Shown in pieces: positions 55,247-63,288 of a DNA stretch of 64,000 nt. The stretch is taken from contig NZ_JAJAQC010000005.1 of NCBI RefSeq assembly GCF_027604915.1, positions 124,001-188,000 on the forward strand, given 5' to 3'. The stretch's first letter is position 1. Each line of letters opens with the position of its first letter. The position numbers and the translations under genes were made by a program. Under the pieces are notes generated by a model, which saw nothing but the letters and a program-made list of their open reading frames with translations, did no database searches and was not told where the DNA came from. The DNA is from Streptomonospora mangrovi (GTDB taxonomy: Bacteria; Actinomycetota; Actinomycetes; Streptosporangiales; Streptosporangiaceae).

Positions 55247-56980
55247 TCATCGGCGGGCGGTGGTCGTCCTGCGCTCGCGCTGCGCCAGGACGGCGTTGCG
55301 GGTGCGCGCCGTCGTCTGGTGCTTGCTCAGCCGCGCGAGGGCCGCCCGCTTCTGCACGGCGCTGCGCGGCAGCCGGGAGTCGCCCCGCACCGCGCCGACC
55401 CGGTCGCCGCCGCTGTGGCGCGCCCGGACGTCGCTGGAGCGCACCCCGCCCGCCGTGCCGTGGATCCGGCCGACGCGCACGTTGCTGCCCTCGCCCACGG
55501 CGGCGCCCCGAGCCGCCGCGCGCCGGTCGGCCTCGGCGCGCCCCTGGCGCACACCGCTCCCCTGCCCGAGGTCGCGGCCCTGCTCCCGGGCCCGCTGGTT
55601 CAGCCAGTCGGTGCCGCTCTGGCGGGCGTCGGCTTCGACCATCTCGCGGACGGGCCGGCGCAGCCCCGAGCCGGAGGCGTTGTGCGCGCGCACGGCGTCG
55701 GCTATGTTGCCCGGCAGGACGGAGTCGGCCGCCTGGCGCGGGTCGGCCGCCCGGATCTCGGTGCCCGACGCGGCGGCCTGCTCGCGGTAGGCGGCGGCCT
55801 GGGCGTTGAGCGCCGTGACCCGGTCGGCGGGGGTGGCCCGGGCGAGGTCGTCGGCGGGCACGCCCCGGAGCTGGTCGGCGGTGGTCAGGGCGGCGTCGGC
55901 CGCCGGGTAGCCGTTGCCGGTGCCGCGCTCGGCCCGCTGCTCCTCGCGCTGGAGGTTCTCGCGGTAGCGGTCTGCGAACCCGGCGATCTTCTCCTTGGCG
56001 TGGTTGAGCCGGTTGACCAGGCTCTCCCAGGCGGCCTTGCCGCCCACCACACCGGCGGCCAGCGACTCGAACCTGTCGCGCCAGGCGTCCAGGTCCACGC
56101 GGTCGCGCCGGGCGTCGTAGCCGGTGGCGGCCTGGTTCCACTCCTGCTCGGGGGTGCGGGCCGAGGAGTCGTCCAGCCGCACCGAGGAGCGGGCCGCGAT
56201 GGCGGGCCAGTTGAGGTCCTTGGAGGTGTTGCTGTCGCGCCAGTTGGGGTCGGAGGCCATGGCGCGGCCCAGGGAGTCGGCCAGCAGCGGGTGCTCGCCG
56301 TCGATCCGCTCGTTGACGCGCTCCAGCGCCTCGCGCGCCTCGGCCTCCTGCGCCATCGCCGCGCTGAGCTGGGCCTGGATCAGGTGGCGGGGGTCCATCT
56401 TGTTGAGGGTGCGGTCGTCCAGGGCCAGCCGCCACACCTGCTCGGGCGGGGTGGAGCCGGTGATCCGGTCGCGCAGCCCCTCGGCCGCCGCCCGCTCCAG
56501 CCGCTCGGCGCGGTCGTCGTCGCCGTAGAGGACCTCGCCCACGTCGGAGTAGGTCAGGCCGCGCTGGACCTGGCGCAGGTACTCCGGATTGAGGCCGCTC
56601 GCCTGGGCGGCGGTGTTGGGGTCGGCGCTGCGGGCCAGGTGCACGTTGGCCTGGATGACCTCGGGCGAGCGCCGCAGGTTCTCCTCGGGGGTGTCGAACT
56701 GGCCCTCGCGGACCTGGCGGCGCTTGCGGGTCTCGTAGTAGGTCGCCGCCGTCGCCGCCTTGTCGCGGTTGGTCGCGGCGCCGGGGCCGCGGCCGACCGC
56801 CGCCCGGTACTGGGCGGCCAGCAGGGCCTCCACGGCGTCCTTGCCGCCGCCCGAGGACCCGGACTCACCGTCGGCCCCGGCCTGGCGCGCGCGGGCGTCG
56901 AGCAGGTTGCGGGTACGGCGGCGGTCCTCCGCTTCCTTGCCGAGGAGCGGATTGCGGTTGCCTGGCTCCTGGTCGGCCAT
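55247..56980 (-). CDS. 577-residue basic helical protein of the secretion-like locus, function unknown
   Basis: A soluble, strongly charged protein without membrane helix or signal peptide. The first 300 residues are mainly helical (EVIQANVHLARSADPNTAAQASGLNPEYLRQVQRGLTYSDVGEVLYGDD; LIQAQLSAAMAQEAEAREALERVNERIDGEHPLLADSLG). The last 150 are Arg/Ala/Gly-rich. Near the C-terminus the motif SNVRVGR...VRARHSGG resembles the end of the next protein upstream (PNVRIGR...RTRHSG). The ATG at 56980 has GGAGG upstream. It is encoded between the VirD4-like/basic protein genes and DUF4913, so it may be a substrate or accessory of the secretion apparatus. I recognise no family. Confidence 0.7.
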   Translation of the reverse strand: MADQEPGNRNPLLGKEAEDRRRTRNLLDARARQAGADGESGSSGGGKDAVEALLAAQYRAAVGRGPGAATNRDKAATAATYYETRKRRQVREGQFDTPEENLRRSPEVIQANVHLARSADPNTAAQASGLNPEYLRQVQRGLTYSDVGEVLYGDDDRAERLERAAAEGLRDRITGSTPPEQVWRLALDDRTLNKMDPRHLIQAQLSAAMAQEAEAREALERVNERIDGEHPLLADSLGRAMASDPNWRDSNTSKDLNWPAIAARSSVRLDDSSARTPEQEWNQAATGYDARRDRVDLDAWRDRFESLAAGVVGGKAAWESLVNRLNHAKEKIAGFADRYRENLQREEQRAERGTGNGYPAADAALTTADQLRGVPADDLARATPADRVTALNAQAAAYREQAAASGTEIRAADPRQAADSVLPGNIADAVRAHNASGSGLRRPVREMVEADARQSGTDWLNQRAREQGRDLGQGSGVRQGRAEADRRAAARGAAVGEGSNVRVGRIHGTAGGVRSSDVRARHSGGDRVGAVRGDSRLPRSAVQKRAALARLSKHQTTARTRNAVLAQRERRTTTARR

Positions 56981-57052
56981 GGGTCCCTCCGTGACGAAAC
57001 GGGCGTGGCGGGCGCCGCGCGTTCGGCGCCCGCCGCGCTGGTGCGGCCGGTG

Positions 57053-58333
57053 CTAGGGGGTCGGCCCGCGCCCGCCTCCGGGCGTGGGGCCGGAGTGCCG
57101 GGTGCGAGCGGCCCGCCGCGCCGCCGCGTTCCGCCCGATGCGCACGTTCGGCTGAGTGCGCCCGTGAGGGAGCGTCGCCGTTCCGTGGGGATTGTTGCGG
57201 AGGGCGTGCGGCGCTGCCGGGGCCGGGGCCGGGGCGGGCGCCGCGGCGGGGTTTCCGGCCGCGGCGGGTGCGCCGGTCGCGGCGGGCGCGGCCGGAGCGG
57301 CGGCCGCGGCGTTCGTCGGCGCCGTCGTGGGAGGCGGCGGGGCGCCGTGGCGGGCCGCCTCGAACGTGTCGCGCATCCGCTGCCGCTCCGCGCGCATCTG
57401 GGGCAGGTAGGTGTTCTGGACCTCTTGGGGCAGGATGTCGTTCTTGCGGACCTGGCGGTCCAGATCGCGCAGCTCGCGCACGTGCCGCCGGTGCTCGGTG
57501 CGGTAGTCGGAGTACGCCGCGTTGGCTCGCGCGCGGTCGCGCAGGGTCTCGGTGAGGCGGACGTTGGTGGGGTGCGAGATGTGGTCGAAGGCCCTGTTTC
57601 GGCGCTCGATCTCGGCGCGGACCCTCCGGGTGTACAGCTCGCGCCCGCCCCGGGCGTCGAAGCGGTTCAGCCTGTCGGCGCGCGCTCCCACGGCCTCCCG
57701 GTTGCGCTCGTTGCGCGCCTCGATGATCTGCCGGCGATGCTCGCGGTCCCGTGTGCCGCGCAGCAGTTCGCGCGCCGCGCGGTTGTTCTCGCGCCGCTGG
57801 GCGTTGAGCCGCCGCGTGGCCCTGAGGAACACCCGCAGCCGGACCATGCGCGCCCCGAGCATGCGCCGGAGGTTGCCCGCCCGGAGGCGCAGGCGGCTGA
57901 GGAACCGCCGCACGCGGGCGTAGAACACGCGGCGGCGGGCGCGGTTGCGCACCCGGCGCACCTGCCGGCGCTGCCGGTTGGCCGCCCGCCGCTCCTTCTT
58001 GATGTCGATGCGCGCCTTGCCCTCGGGGGTGGCCCGCTCGCGGCGGCGTTCCTGGCGGCGCCTGCGCAGCCGCCGCACCGCCTGGAGCAGAAAGCCAATA
58101 TAGCCCAGCAGGGCACCCGTCACTCCGCGCGAGAACGACTCCAGGAACTGGCCGATCCACTTGCGCAGGCCCTCGATGCCGCGCAGACCCGAGATCGTCC
58201 CGTTGGCGGGATCCTCTCCCGGCCCTCCGTTCAGATTGGGGTCGCCCGGCCCGCCGCCGTGGGCCATCTTGGCCCGCATGTTGTGCGCCGCCATCTCGGC
58301 CGCTGACGGCCCTCTGGCTCCCGCGTCGTCCAT
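57053..58333 (-). CDS. 426-residue arginine-rich protein of the secretion-like locus
   Basis: The protein is exceptionally basic: residues about 85-260 are packed with Arg (AVRRLRRRRQERRRERATPEG, RRQVRRVRNRARRRVFYARVRRFLSRLRLRAG). A weak hydrophobic segment, SRGVTGALLGYIGFLLQAV, lies near residues 68-86. The C-terminal 120 residues are Ala/Pro-rich and end in PNVRIGRNAAARRAARTRHSG, a motif shared with the following gene product. The composition suggests nucleic acid or acidic polymer binding. The ATG at 58333 follows AGGAG, eleven bases after the VirD4-like stop, so they are one transcript. Function unknown. Confidence 0.7.
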   Translation of the reverse strand: MDDAGARGPSAAEMAAHNMRAKMAHGGGPGDPNLNGGPGEDPANGTISGLRGIEGLRKWIGQFLESFSRGVTGALLGYIGFLLQAVRRLRRRRQERRRERATPEGKARIDIKKERRAANRQRRQVRRVRNRARRRVFYARVRRFLSRLRLRAGNLRRMLGARMVRLRVFLRATRRLNAQRRENNRAARELLRGTRDREHRRQIIEARNERNREAVGARADRLNRFDARGGRELYTRRVRAEIERRNRAFDHISHPTNVRLTETLRDRARANAAYSDYRTEHRRHVRELRDLDRQVRKNDILPQEVQNTYLPQMRAERQRMRDTFEAARHGAPPPPTTAPTNAAAAAPAAPAATGAPAAAGNPAAAPAPAPAPAAPHALRNNPHGTATLPHGRTQPNVRIGRNAAARRAARTRHSGPTPGGGRGPTP

Positions 58334-58344
58334 GTCCCGCGCTC

Positions 58345-60201
58345 CTAACCCACAAGCTGGGACGCGACGTCACCGGCTCCGGAGCCCTGGGCCGGACGGC
58401 CCTGCTCCCGGCGCCTCGCCCCTGCGGTGATCTGTTCCTCGGCCTCGGCGATCGCCTTGCCGATGAGCTTGGCCTTGCTGGTCTTGTACCAGGGCAGCAT
58501 GCGCAGGATCGTGGGCCGGGCCGCCGTCGCGAACAGCAGGCACTCCCCCTTCTCGATCTGGCGGATGTCCGAGCCCTGCATGATCTCCTGGCGGCGCAAC
58601 TGCACCGACTGGTTGCCCTTGCCGTCGCCGTAGCTGAACGACGTGGTGGACACGTCGTGCTGGCCGATCAGCTTCGACAGCGCGTCGACGATCTTGTGGT
58701 CGTCAAGGCCGGCGCCGAACACCTTGACCGTGGCCGCCGACCACATCGCCTCCATGCCGTTCTCCGTCCACACCCGCACCCCCTGCCGGTAGCTCTGGAG
58801 GATCGTGACGGGCACGATACCGCGCGACCCCAGGTGCGAGTACATGTCGGGCAGGTCGGCGATCTTGCAGATGTTGGCGGCCTCGTCCAGCACCGCCACC
58901 AGCGGCGGGTCGAGCCGGCCGCCCTGGCCCTCGGCGGCCTCCTCACCCGCGAGGAAGATCGCGTCGGTCATGGCCGCGATGAGGGGGGCCGCCGCCGCGC
59001 GGGACTTGCTGAGCAGGTGCAGGGTCTCGCGGCTGCGCACGAACGTGCGCGGGTTGAACTCCGGCAGCGTGGGGTCGTCGGGACGGGTCACCCACGACAT
59101 GATCGCGGGGTCGTCCAGGCACCGCGCGGCGGTGCGCGCGGTGGTGTAGATGCCGTCGCGGGTCTCGGCGACGATGTTCTGCGTCTGGCGCAGCGCCTCG
59201 GCGTAGGCGGTGAACCCGTGGTCGAACAGCAGGTCCACCGGCATCGGCAGCTTGGTGTCGTTGAGCCACTCCCCGACCCGGTCCAGCCCCAGGCCGCCCA
59301 CGGAGGCCGCGAGGATGAGCTGGGAGAGCAGGGCGCGCGCCGCCGGGCCCCACATGTCCTTCTTGGAGTCGTCGTCGATGGTGAGCACGAAGTGCCCGGC
59401 CACGCGGTACGCGTCCTCCACCGTGTTGACGTTGGCCAGCGGGTTCCACCAGAACGTCTGCTCCTGGTGGGTGACGTGCTGGGGGTCGAACAGCCACACC
59501 CGCTCGCCGGTCATGCGCTCGCGCAGGCTGGCGGTGGCCGCCCACACGTCGGCCTTGTTGCTGGTGGCCAGCGCCGGGCCGGGCGCGTCCATCACGTAGG
59601 GGATCGCCAGCGCGGTGGTCTTGCCGGCGCGGGGCGCCATGTAGGCGAGGATGGTGTCCTCCCAGGAGGCGAACAGCCGGGGTCCCGCCTTCTTCCCGTT
59701 GCCCTTGATGTCGCCGATGATCAGGCCCACCTCGGCGTCGGGCAGCAGCTTGGGCTTGCGCTTGGCCAGGGAGCGCTTGCGCAGCCGGACCGCCTTCTCG
59801 GCCGCCTGGGGCCGCGCCAGCTCGGCCACGGTCTCGTTGTCGCGGTTCAGGGCGTCGATCGCGTCGGGCTGGGCGTAGAGCCGGCGGCGCACCAGGCTCA
59901 GCACCCGCCAGGTGCCCAGCACCGCGCCGCTGAGCAGCACCGCGAACACCAGCAGCACCGGCAGGGTGGGGGTGCCCGGCCAGGTGGTGGCGGTGTCGCC
60001 CATCAGCAGGGAGTAGGCCCAGAACGCGCTGAAGCCGCCCACGCCCCCGCCGGTGACCGCGGCCACCAGCCAGGCCGCCACCCAGAACAGGAAGAACAGG
60101 CCCACCACGCCCCACAGGGAGAGCAGGATCAGCAGGGGCGGGGCGCCGGCCGCCGCCGCGCCGCCCTTGACCTGGTAGGTGGGCTTCTTGTTCCGCGCCA
60201 T
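58345..60201 (-). CDS. VirD4/TraG-like type IV secretion coupling ATPase
   Basis: The 618-residue protein has two to three membrane helices at the N-terminus (LLILLSLWGVVGLFFLFWVAAWLVAAVTGG and LPVLLVFAVLLSGAVLGTW) and a TraD/TraG-type ATPase domain. Walker A is MAPRAGKTTALAIP (near residue 192). Walker B is PPLVAVLDEAANICKIADLPDMYSHLGSRGI, the strongest signature, followed by QSYRQGVRVW. Coupling proteins recruit DNA or protein substrates to the secretion channel at the membrane. The ATG at 60201 has GGAGGG overlapping the stop of the VirB4-like gene. It belongs to an actinobacterial SCO6880-type locus. Confidence 0.92.
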   Translation of the reverse strand: MARNKKPTYQVKGGAAAAGAPPLLILLSLWGVVGLFFLFWVAAWLVAAVTGGGVGGFSAFWAYSLLMGDTATTWPGTPTLPVLLVFAVLLSGAVLGTWRVLSLVRRRLYAQPDAIDALNRDNETVAELARPQAAEKAVRLRKRSLAKRKPKLLPDAEVGLIIGDIKGNGKKAGPRLFASWEDTILAYMAPRAGKTTALAIPYVMDAPGPALATSNKADVWAATASLRERMTGERVWLFDPQHVTHQEQTFWWNPLANVNTVEDAYRVAGHFVLTIDDDSKKDMWGPAARALLSQLILAASVGGLGLDRVGEWLNDTKLPMPVDLLFDHGFTAYAEALRQTQNIVAETRDGIYTTARTAARCLDDPAIMSWVTRPDDPTLPEFNPRTFVRSRETLHLLSKSRAAAAPLIAAMTDAIFLAGEEAAEGQGGRLDPPLVAVLDEAANICKIADLPDMYSHLGSRGIVPVTILQSYRQGVRVWTENGMEAMWSAATVKVFGAGLDDHKIVDALSKLIGQHDVSTTSFSYGDGKGNQSVQLRRQEIMQGSDIRQIEKGECLLFATAARPTILRMLPWYKTSKAKLIGKAIAEAEEQITAGARRREQGRPAQGSGAGDVASQLVG

Positions 60202-60207
60202 GGCGCC

Positions 60208-61800
60208 TCAGTCCCTCCGGATCGCCTGGTCGGTGTCGTAGAGGACCATCTCGTCGCGGGTCAGCGACATCTGCACCGGGATGCCGAGCCGCTCCGCGCC
60301 GGTCTTGATCAGGTACTTGCCGCGGCCGGGGTGGCGCGCGCCGGGCTGCCAGGAGTCCGGCGAGGACCACGAGGACACCAGCCCCTGCTCGGGCGCGGTC
60401 AGCGGGGTGATGCGGTTGACCCACGCCAGCTCGCGCGGCGGCAGGCCGGCCAGCACCGTGATGGCGGAGCGGTCCACGAACCCGCGCGCCTTGGCGCGGT
60501 CCTCCTCGGTGGACAGCGCCTCCAGGTCGCTCAGGGAGTGCGTGACCATCACCGACGCCATGCCCTTGGAGCGGTTGAGGCGGGTGAGGGAGTCGGCGAA
60601 GTCGACCAGGCCGGGGGCGCCGCGCAGCGCCCGCCACAGCTCGTCCATGACGCCGATGTAGGAGCGGCGGCGGATCAGGCCGTGCTCGGCCAGCACCGAG
60701 GCGGCGTCCACCATGCCGAAGCCGTAGCTCCAGGTGCACAGCATCGCCGCGGTGAGCAGCTTGTCGCCGGCGGCGCCGACCCGGGAGATGTCGACGCTGA
60801 CCCCGGGCGCCTCCATGTCCAGTGCGCGGGTGGTGGCTCCGTCGAATACGCCGGCCAGCGACCCCGTGCACAGCAGCCGCAGCGTGAAGACGAGGTTGTC
60901 GACCCGCTGGTCGTAGGTGCGGGCGTCGGCGCGGGCGTAGGAGCGCAGCGCGTCGGGGCCCTCCTCGACCACTTGCAGGACGTCCACGACCGTGGGTTCG
61001 CGGCTGCCGGCCAGGCGCTCGTCCAGCAGGTCCACGGCCGCGCCCAGCACGACCTCCTCGGCGTTGCTGATGCGGTCCTCGCGGATCAGCGTGCACAGCG
61101 CCATCAGCAGGGAGATGCGGCGGGAGCGGACCTCCCAGCGCAGCTTGTCGCGCTCGACCTGGCTGAGCCGGCTCATCACGCCGCCCAGCGGCCCGGCGTC
61201 CAGCGGGTTGATGCGGTCCAGGCCGCGCCCGATGCGCACCACCTGGCCGCCCAGGTGGCGGATCAGCTCGGTGTAGTCGGGCTTGGTGTCGCCCAGGATG
61301 ATCGCCTGGGAGCCGAACGCCACCGCGCCGGTCACCAGCCGCTTGACGAACGTGGACTTGCCGGTGCCGGGCTGGCCCAGCACGAAGCAGCCGGGGTTGG
61401 TGACCAGGCCGGCGCGCAGCCAGCCCATGGGGTCCATGCACACGACCTCGCCGGAGAGCAGGTCGCGGCCGATGGGCGTGCCGATGGACGGCGGCTTGGA
61501 GGAGGTCACGAACGGGTACAGGCCGCACGCCTGGGCGGTGGTGGCCTGGTACTCGGGCGCCTGGGGGACGTTGACGGCCGCGCCGCCCCCTCGGTGGCGC
61601 CAGCCGCGCAGCGGCGCGATCACCTCGCGCCGGTCGCCGGCCTGCTGGCCGCCGCCGCGGCGGCGCCCGCCCAGCTCGCCGCCCTGGTCCTGGGCCTCGC
61701 GGCCCTGCTGCCCCTTCCTGCCCGCCTGCTTCTGGAGCTTGCGCTCGGCCTTCTGCTGCCGGCGCTCCTCGCGCCGGCTCTGGCGCTGCACGATGGCCAT
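60208..61800 (-). CDS. VirB4-like type IV secretion ATPase
   Basis: The 530-residue protein starts with 60 very charged residues (RREERRQQKAERKLQKQAGRKG), then a VirB4/TraC-type ATPase domain. Walker A is FVLGQPGTGKSTFVKRL (near residue 146), followed by IILGDTKPDYTELIRHLGGQVVRIGRGLDRINPLD. Walker B is YIGVMDELWRALRGAPGLVDFADSLTRLNRSKGMASVMVTHS. The N-terminal half of a classical VirB4 seems to be encoded by the preceding SCO6880-like gene. The enzyme should power assembly or transport at the inner face of the membrane. Start ATG at 61800, 18 bases after the previous gene. Confidence 0.92.
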   Translation of the reverse strand: MAIVQRQSRREERRQQKAERKLQKQAGRKGQQGREAQDQGGELGGRRRGGGQQAGDRREVIAPLRGWRHRGGGAAVNVPQAPEYQATTAQACGLYPFVTSSKPPSIGTPIGRDLLSGEVVCMDPMGWLRAGLVTNPGCFVLGQPGTGKSTFVKRLVTGAVAFGSQAIILGDTKPDYTELIRHLGGQVVRIGRGLDRINPLDAGPLGGVMSRLSQVERDKLRWEVRSRRISLLMALCTLIREDRISNAEEVVLGAAVDLLDERLAGSREPTVVDVLQVVEEGPDALRSYARADARTYDQRVDNLVFTLRLLCTGSLAGVFDGATTRALDMEAPGVSVDISRVGAAGDKLLTAAMLCTWSYGFGMVDAASVLAEHGLIRRRSYIGVMDELWRALRGAPGLVDFADSLTRLNRSKGMASVMVTHSLSDLEALSTEEDRAKARGFVDRSAITVLAGLPPRELAWVNRITPLTAPEQGLVSSWSSPDSWQPGARHPGRGKYLIKTGAERLGIPVQMSLTRDEMVLYDTDQAIRRD

Positions 61801-61818
61801 GTGTGTCCGCTCTCTCCC

Positions 61819-63288
61819 CTAGCCCATTCCGCGCTGCACGAGGAACGGCGGGCACACGCCCAGCGGCAGGGTCGTCGCGAAGGCGACGTCCTGGCTGCCC
61901 CATGCCCGGCGCAGCCGGATCTTGGAGGTCTCGGCCGCCGACTCGGTGTGGGCGACCGCACGCTTGAGCTGCTCGGGGTCCTCCACCGTGACGCTGGCGT
62001 ACAGGCTCATCTGCACCAGCCCGGCGCCGCGGGTCTCCTCGCGGGCGGCCTGGCGGGCGTAGGCGAGGTCCTGGTTGTCGCGGGCGCTGACCCTGCGGCG
62101 CACCCGCCACGACAGCTCGCTCTTGTACTGCGCGGCGGAGTTCTGCGACTCCAGCGCGCGGGCTGCGGCGGCGGCCGGCCACGGGCGGAACAGCAGCGTG
62201 GTGCGCTTGGTGTAGCGGGTGGGCGCCAGCAGCTCGGCCAGCACGGTGCTGGTGACGTGGGTGCGCGGCGCCTCCTGCCAGATCCAGGCGACGCTGTGCC
62301 CGCTGTCGTGGACGTAGCGGTCGTGGAAGGTCTCGGCCTCCACGGGGGTGGCGTCGGTCCAGTCGCCGGTCTCGATGCCGGCGGGGTTGGTCCGCAGCAG
62401 CGTGTTGAACTCGTTGAGCGCCGCCGGGTCGTAGGCGGTGCGCACCATGGCGACGAGCTGCTGGGGGGTGGCCCGGCCCAGGACGGTGACGCCGGCGCTG
62501 CCCAGGCTGGACTCGATGGTGTTCAGGTAGTTGCTGATCTCGGCCGCCGCCTCCAGGCGGTCCTTGGGGTTGGCCGGGAACTTGCGCGGGTCGAAGGTGA
62601 TGGACACCCGGGTCTCGATCTGGGCGCTGATGGCCGGGGCCTGCTCCACCAGGTCGCTGACGATCTTGCGGGCGGCCTCGGGCGAGAACGGGTCGACCTG
62701 GGAGGCCACCCCCTCGCGCAGGGCCGCGCCGGGATCGGGCCGCGACTCCACGGTCACCGTGATCCACTGGACCCACGGCATGTGCCCGAAGGACGCCAGC
62801 CAGGAGTGCCAGTTGGCGACCCAGCCGTCGACGTCGCCGGGTTCGGCCAGCCACACCGAGTTGGACGACACCAGCACGGTGGCGGTCATGTGTCCCAGGC
62901 GGCGGTTCCAGGCGATGCCGAACCGCCCGCCGCGACCGTCCTCGCACGACAGCAGGGTGATCGGGGCGAGGATCCCGGGGAGCTGGAAGGCGCGCGGGTG
63001 CTCCACGAGCACGCCGGCGCGGTAGCGGGTGTGGCCCAGGACCGAGGCCCACCACCAGCGCAGCCGGGTCAGCAGGAAGCTGAGCAGCGACTCCCCCTGC
63101 ACGGGCACGGCCGCCAGCGCGAACACGGCGGCCATGACCGGCAGCAGGTAGAGGAACAGCGCCGGCGCGTACAGGCCGGAGAACATGAGCACGATCAGGC
63201 CGGCCAGCAGGCCCAGCGTCGCGTTGAAGCTCAGCCCGAACAGGCCGATGCTGCGGCGCCGGCGCCAGCCCCCGTAGGTGCGGGCCAT
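61819..63288 (-). CDS. SCO6880 family type IV secretion-like membrane protein
   Basis: The 489-residue protein has an N-terminal pair of membrane helices (IGLFGLSFNATLGLLAGLIVLMFS and ALFLYLLPVMAAVFALAAV) resembling PrgI/VirB3, and a soluble part resembling the N-terminal domain of VirB4 (HMTATVLVSSNSVWLAEPGDVDGWVANWHSWLASFGHMPWVQWITVTVESRPD). It matches the SCO6880 family of actinobacteria by order and features. The ATG at 63288 overlaps the upstream stop as TGATG. It is part of a tightly packed operon and probably forms a membrane platform with the VirB4-like ATPase. Confidence 0.88.
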   Translation of the reverse strand: MARTYGGWRRRRSIGLFGLSFNATLGLLAGLIVLMFSGLYAPALFLYLLPVMAAVFALAAVPVQGESLLSFLLTRLRWWWASVLGHTRYRAGVLVEHPRAFQLPGILAPITLLSCEDGRGGRFGIAWNRRLGHMTATVLVSSNSVWLAEPGDVDGWVANWHSWLASFGHMPWVQWITVTVESRPDPGAALREGVASQVDPFSPEAARKIVSDLVEQAPAISAQIETRVSITFDPRKFPANPKDRLEAAAEISNYLNTIESSLGSAGVTVLGRATPQQLVAMVRTAYDPAALNEFNTLLRTNPAGIETGDWTDATPVEAETFHDRYVHDSGHSVAWIWQEAPRTHVTSTVLAELLAPTRYTKRTTLLFRPWPAAAAARALESQNSAAQYKSELSWRVRRRVSARDNQDLAYARQAAREETRGAGLVQMSLYASVTVEDPEQLKRAVAHTESAAETSKIRLRRAWGSQDVAFATTLPLGVCPPFLVQRGMG

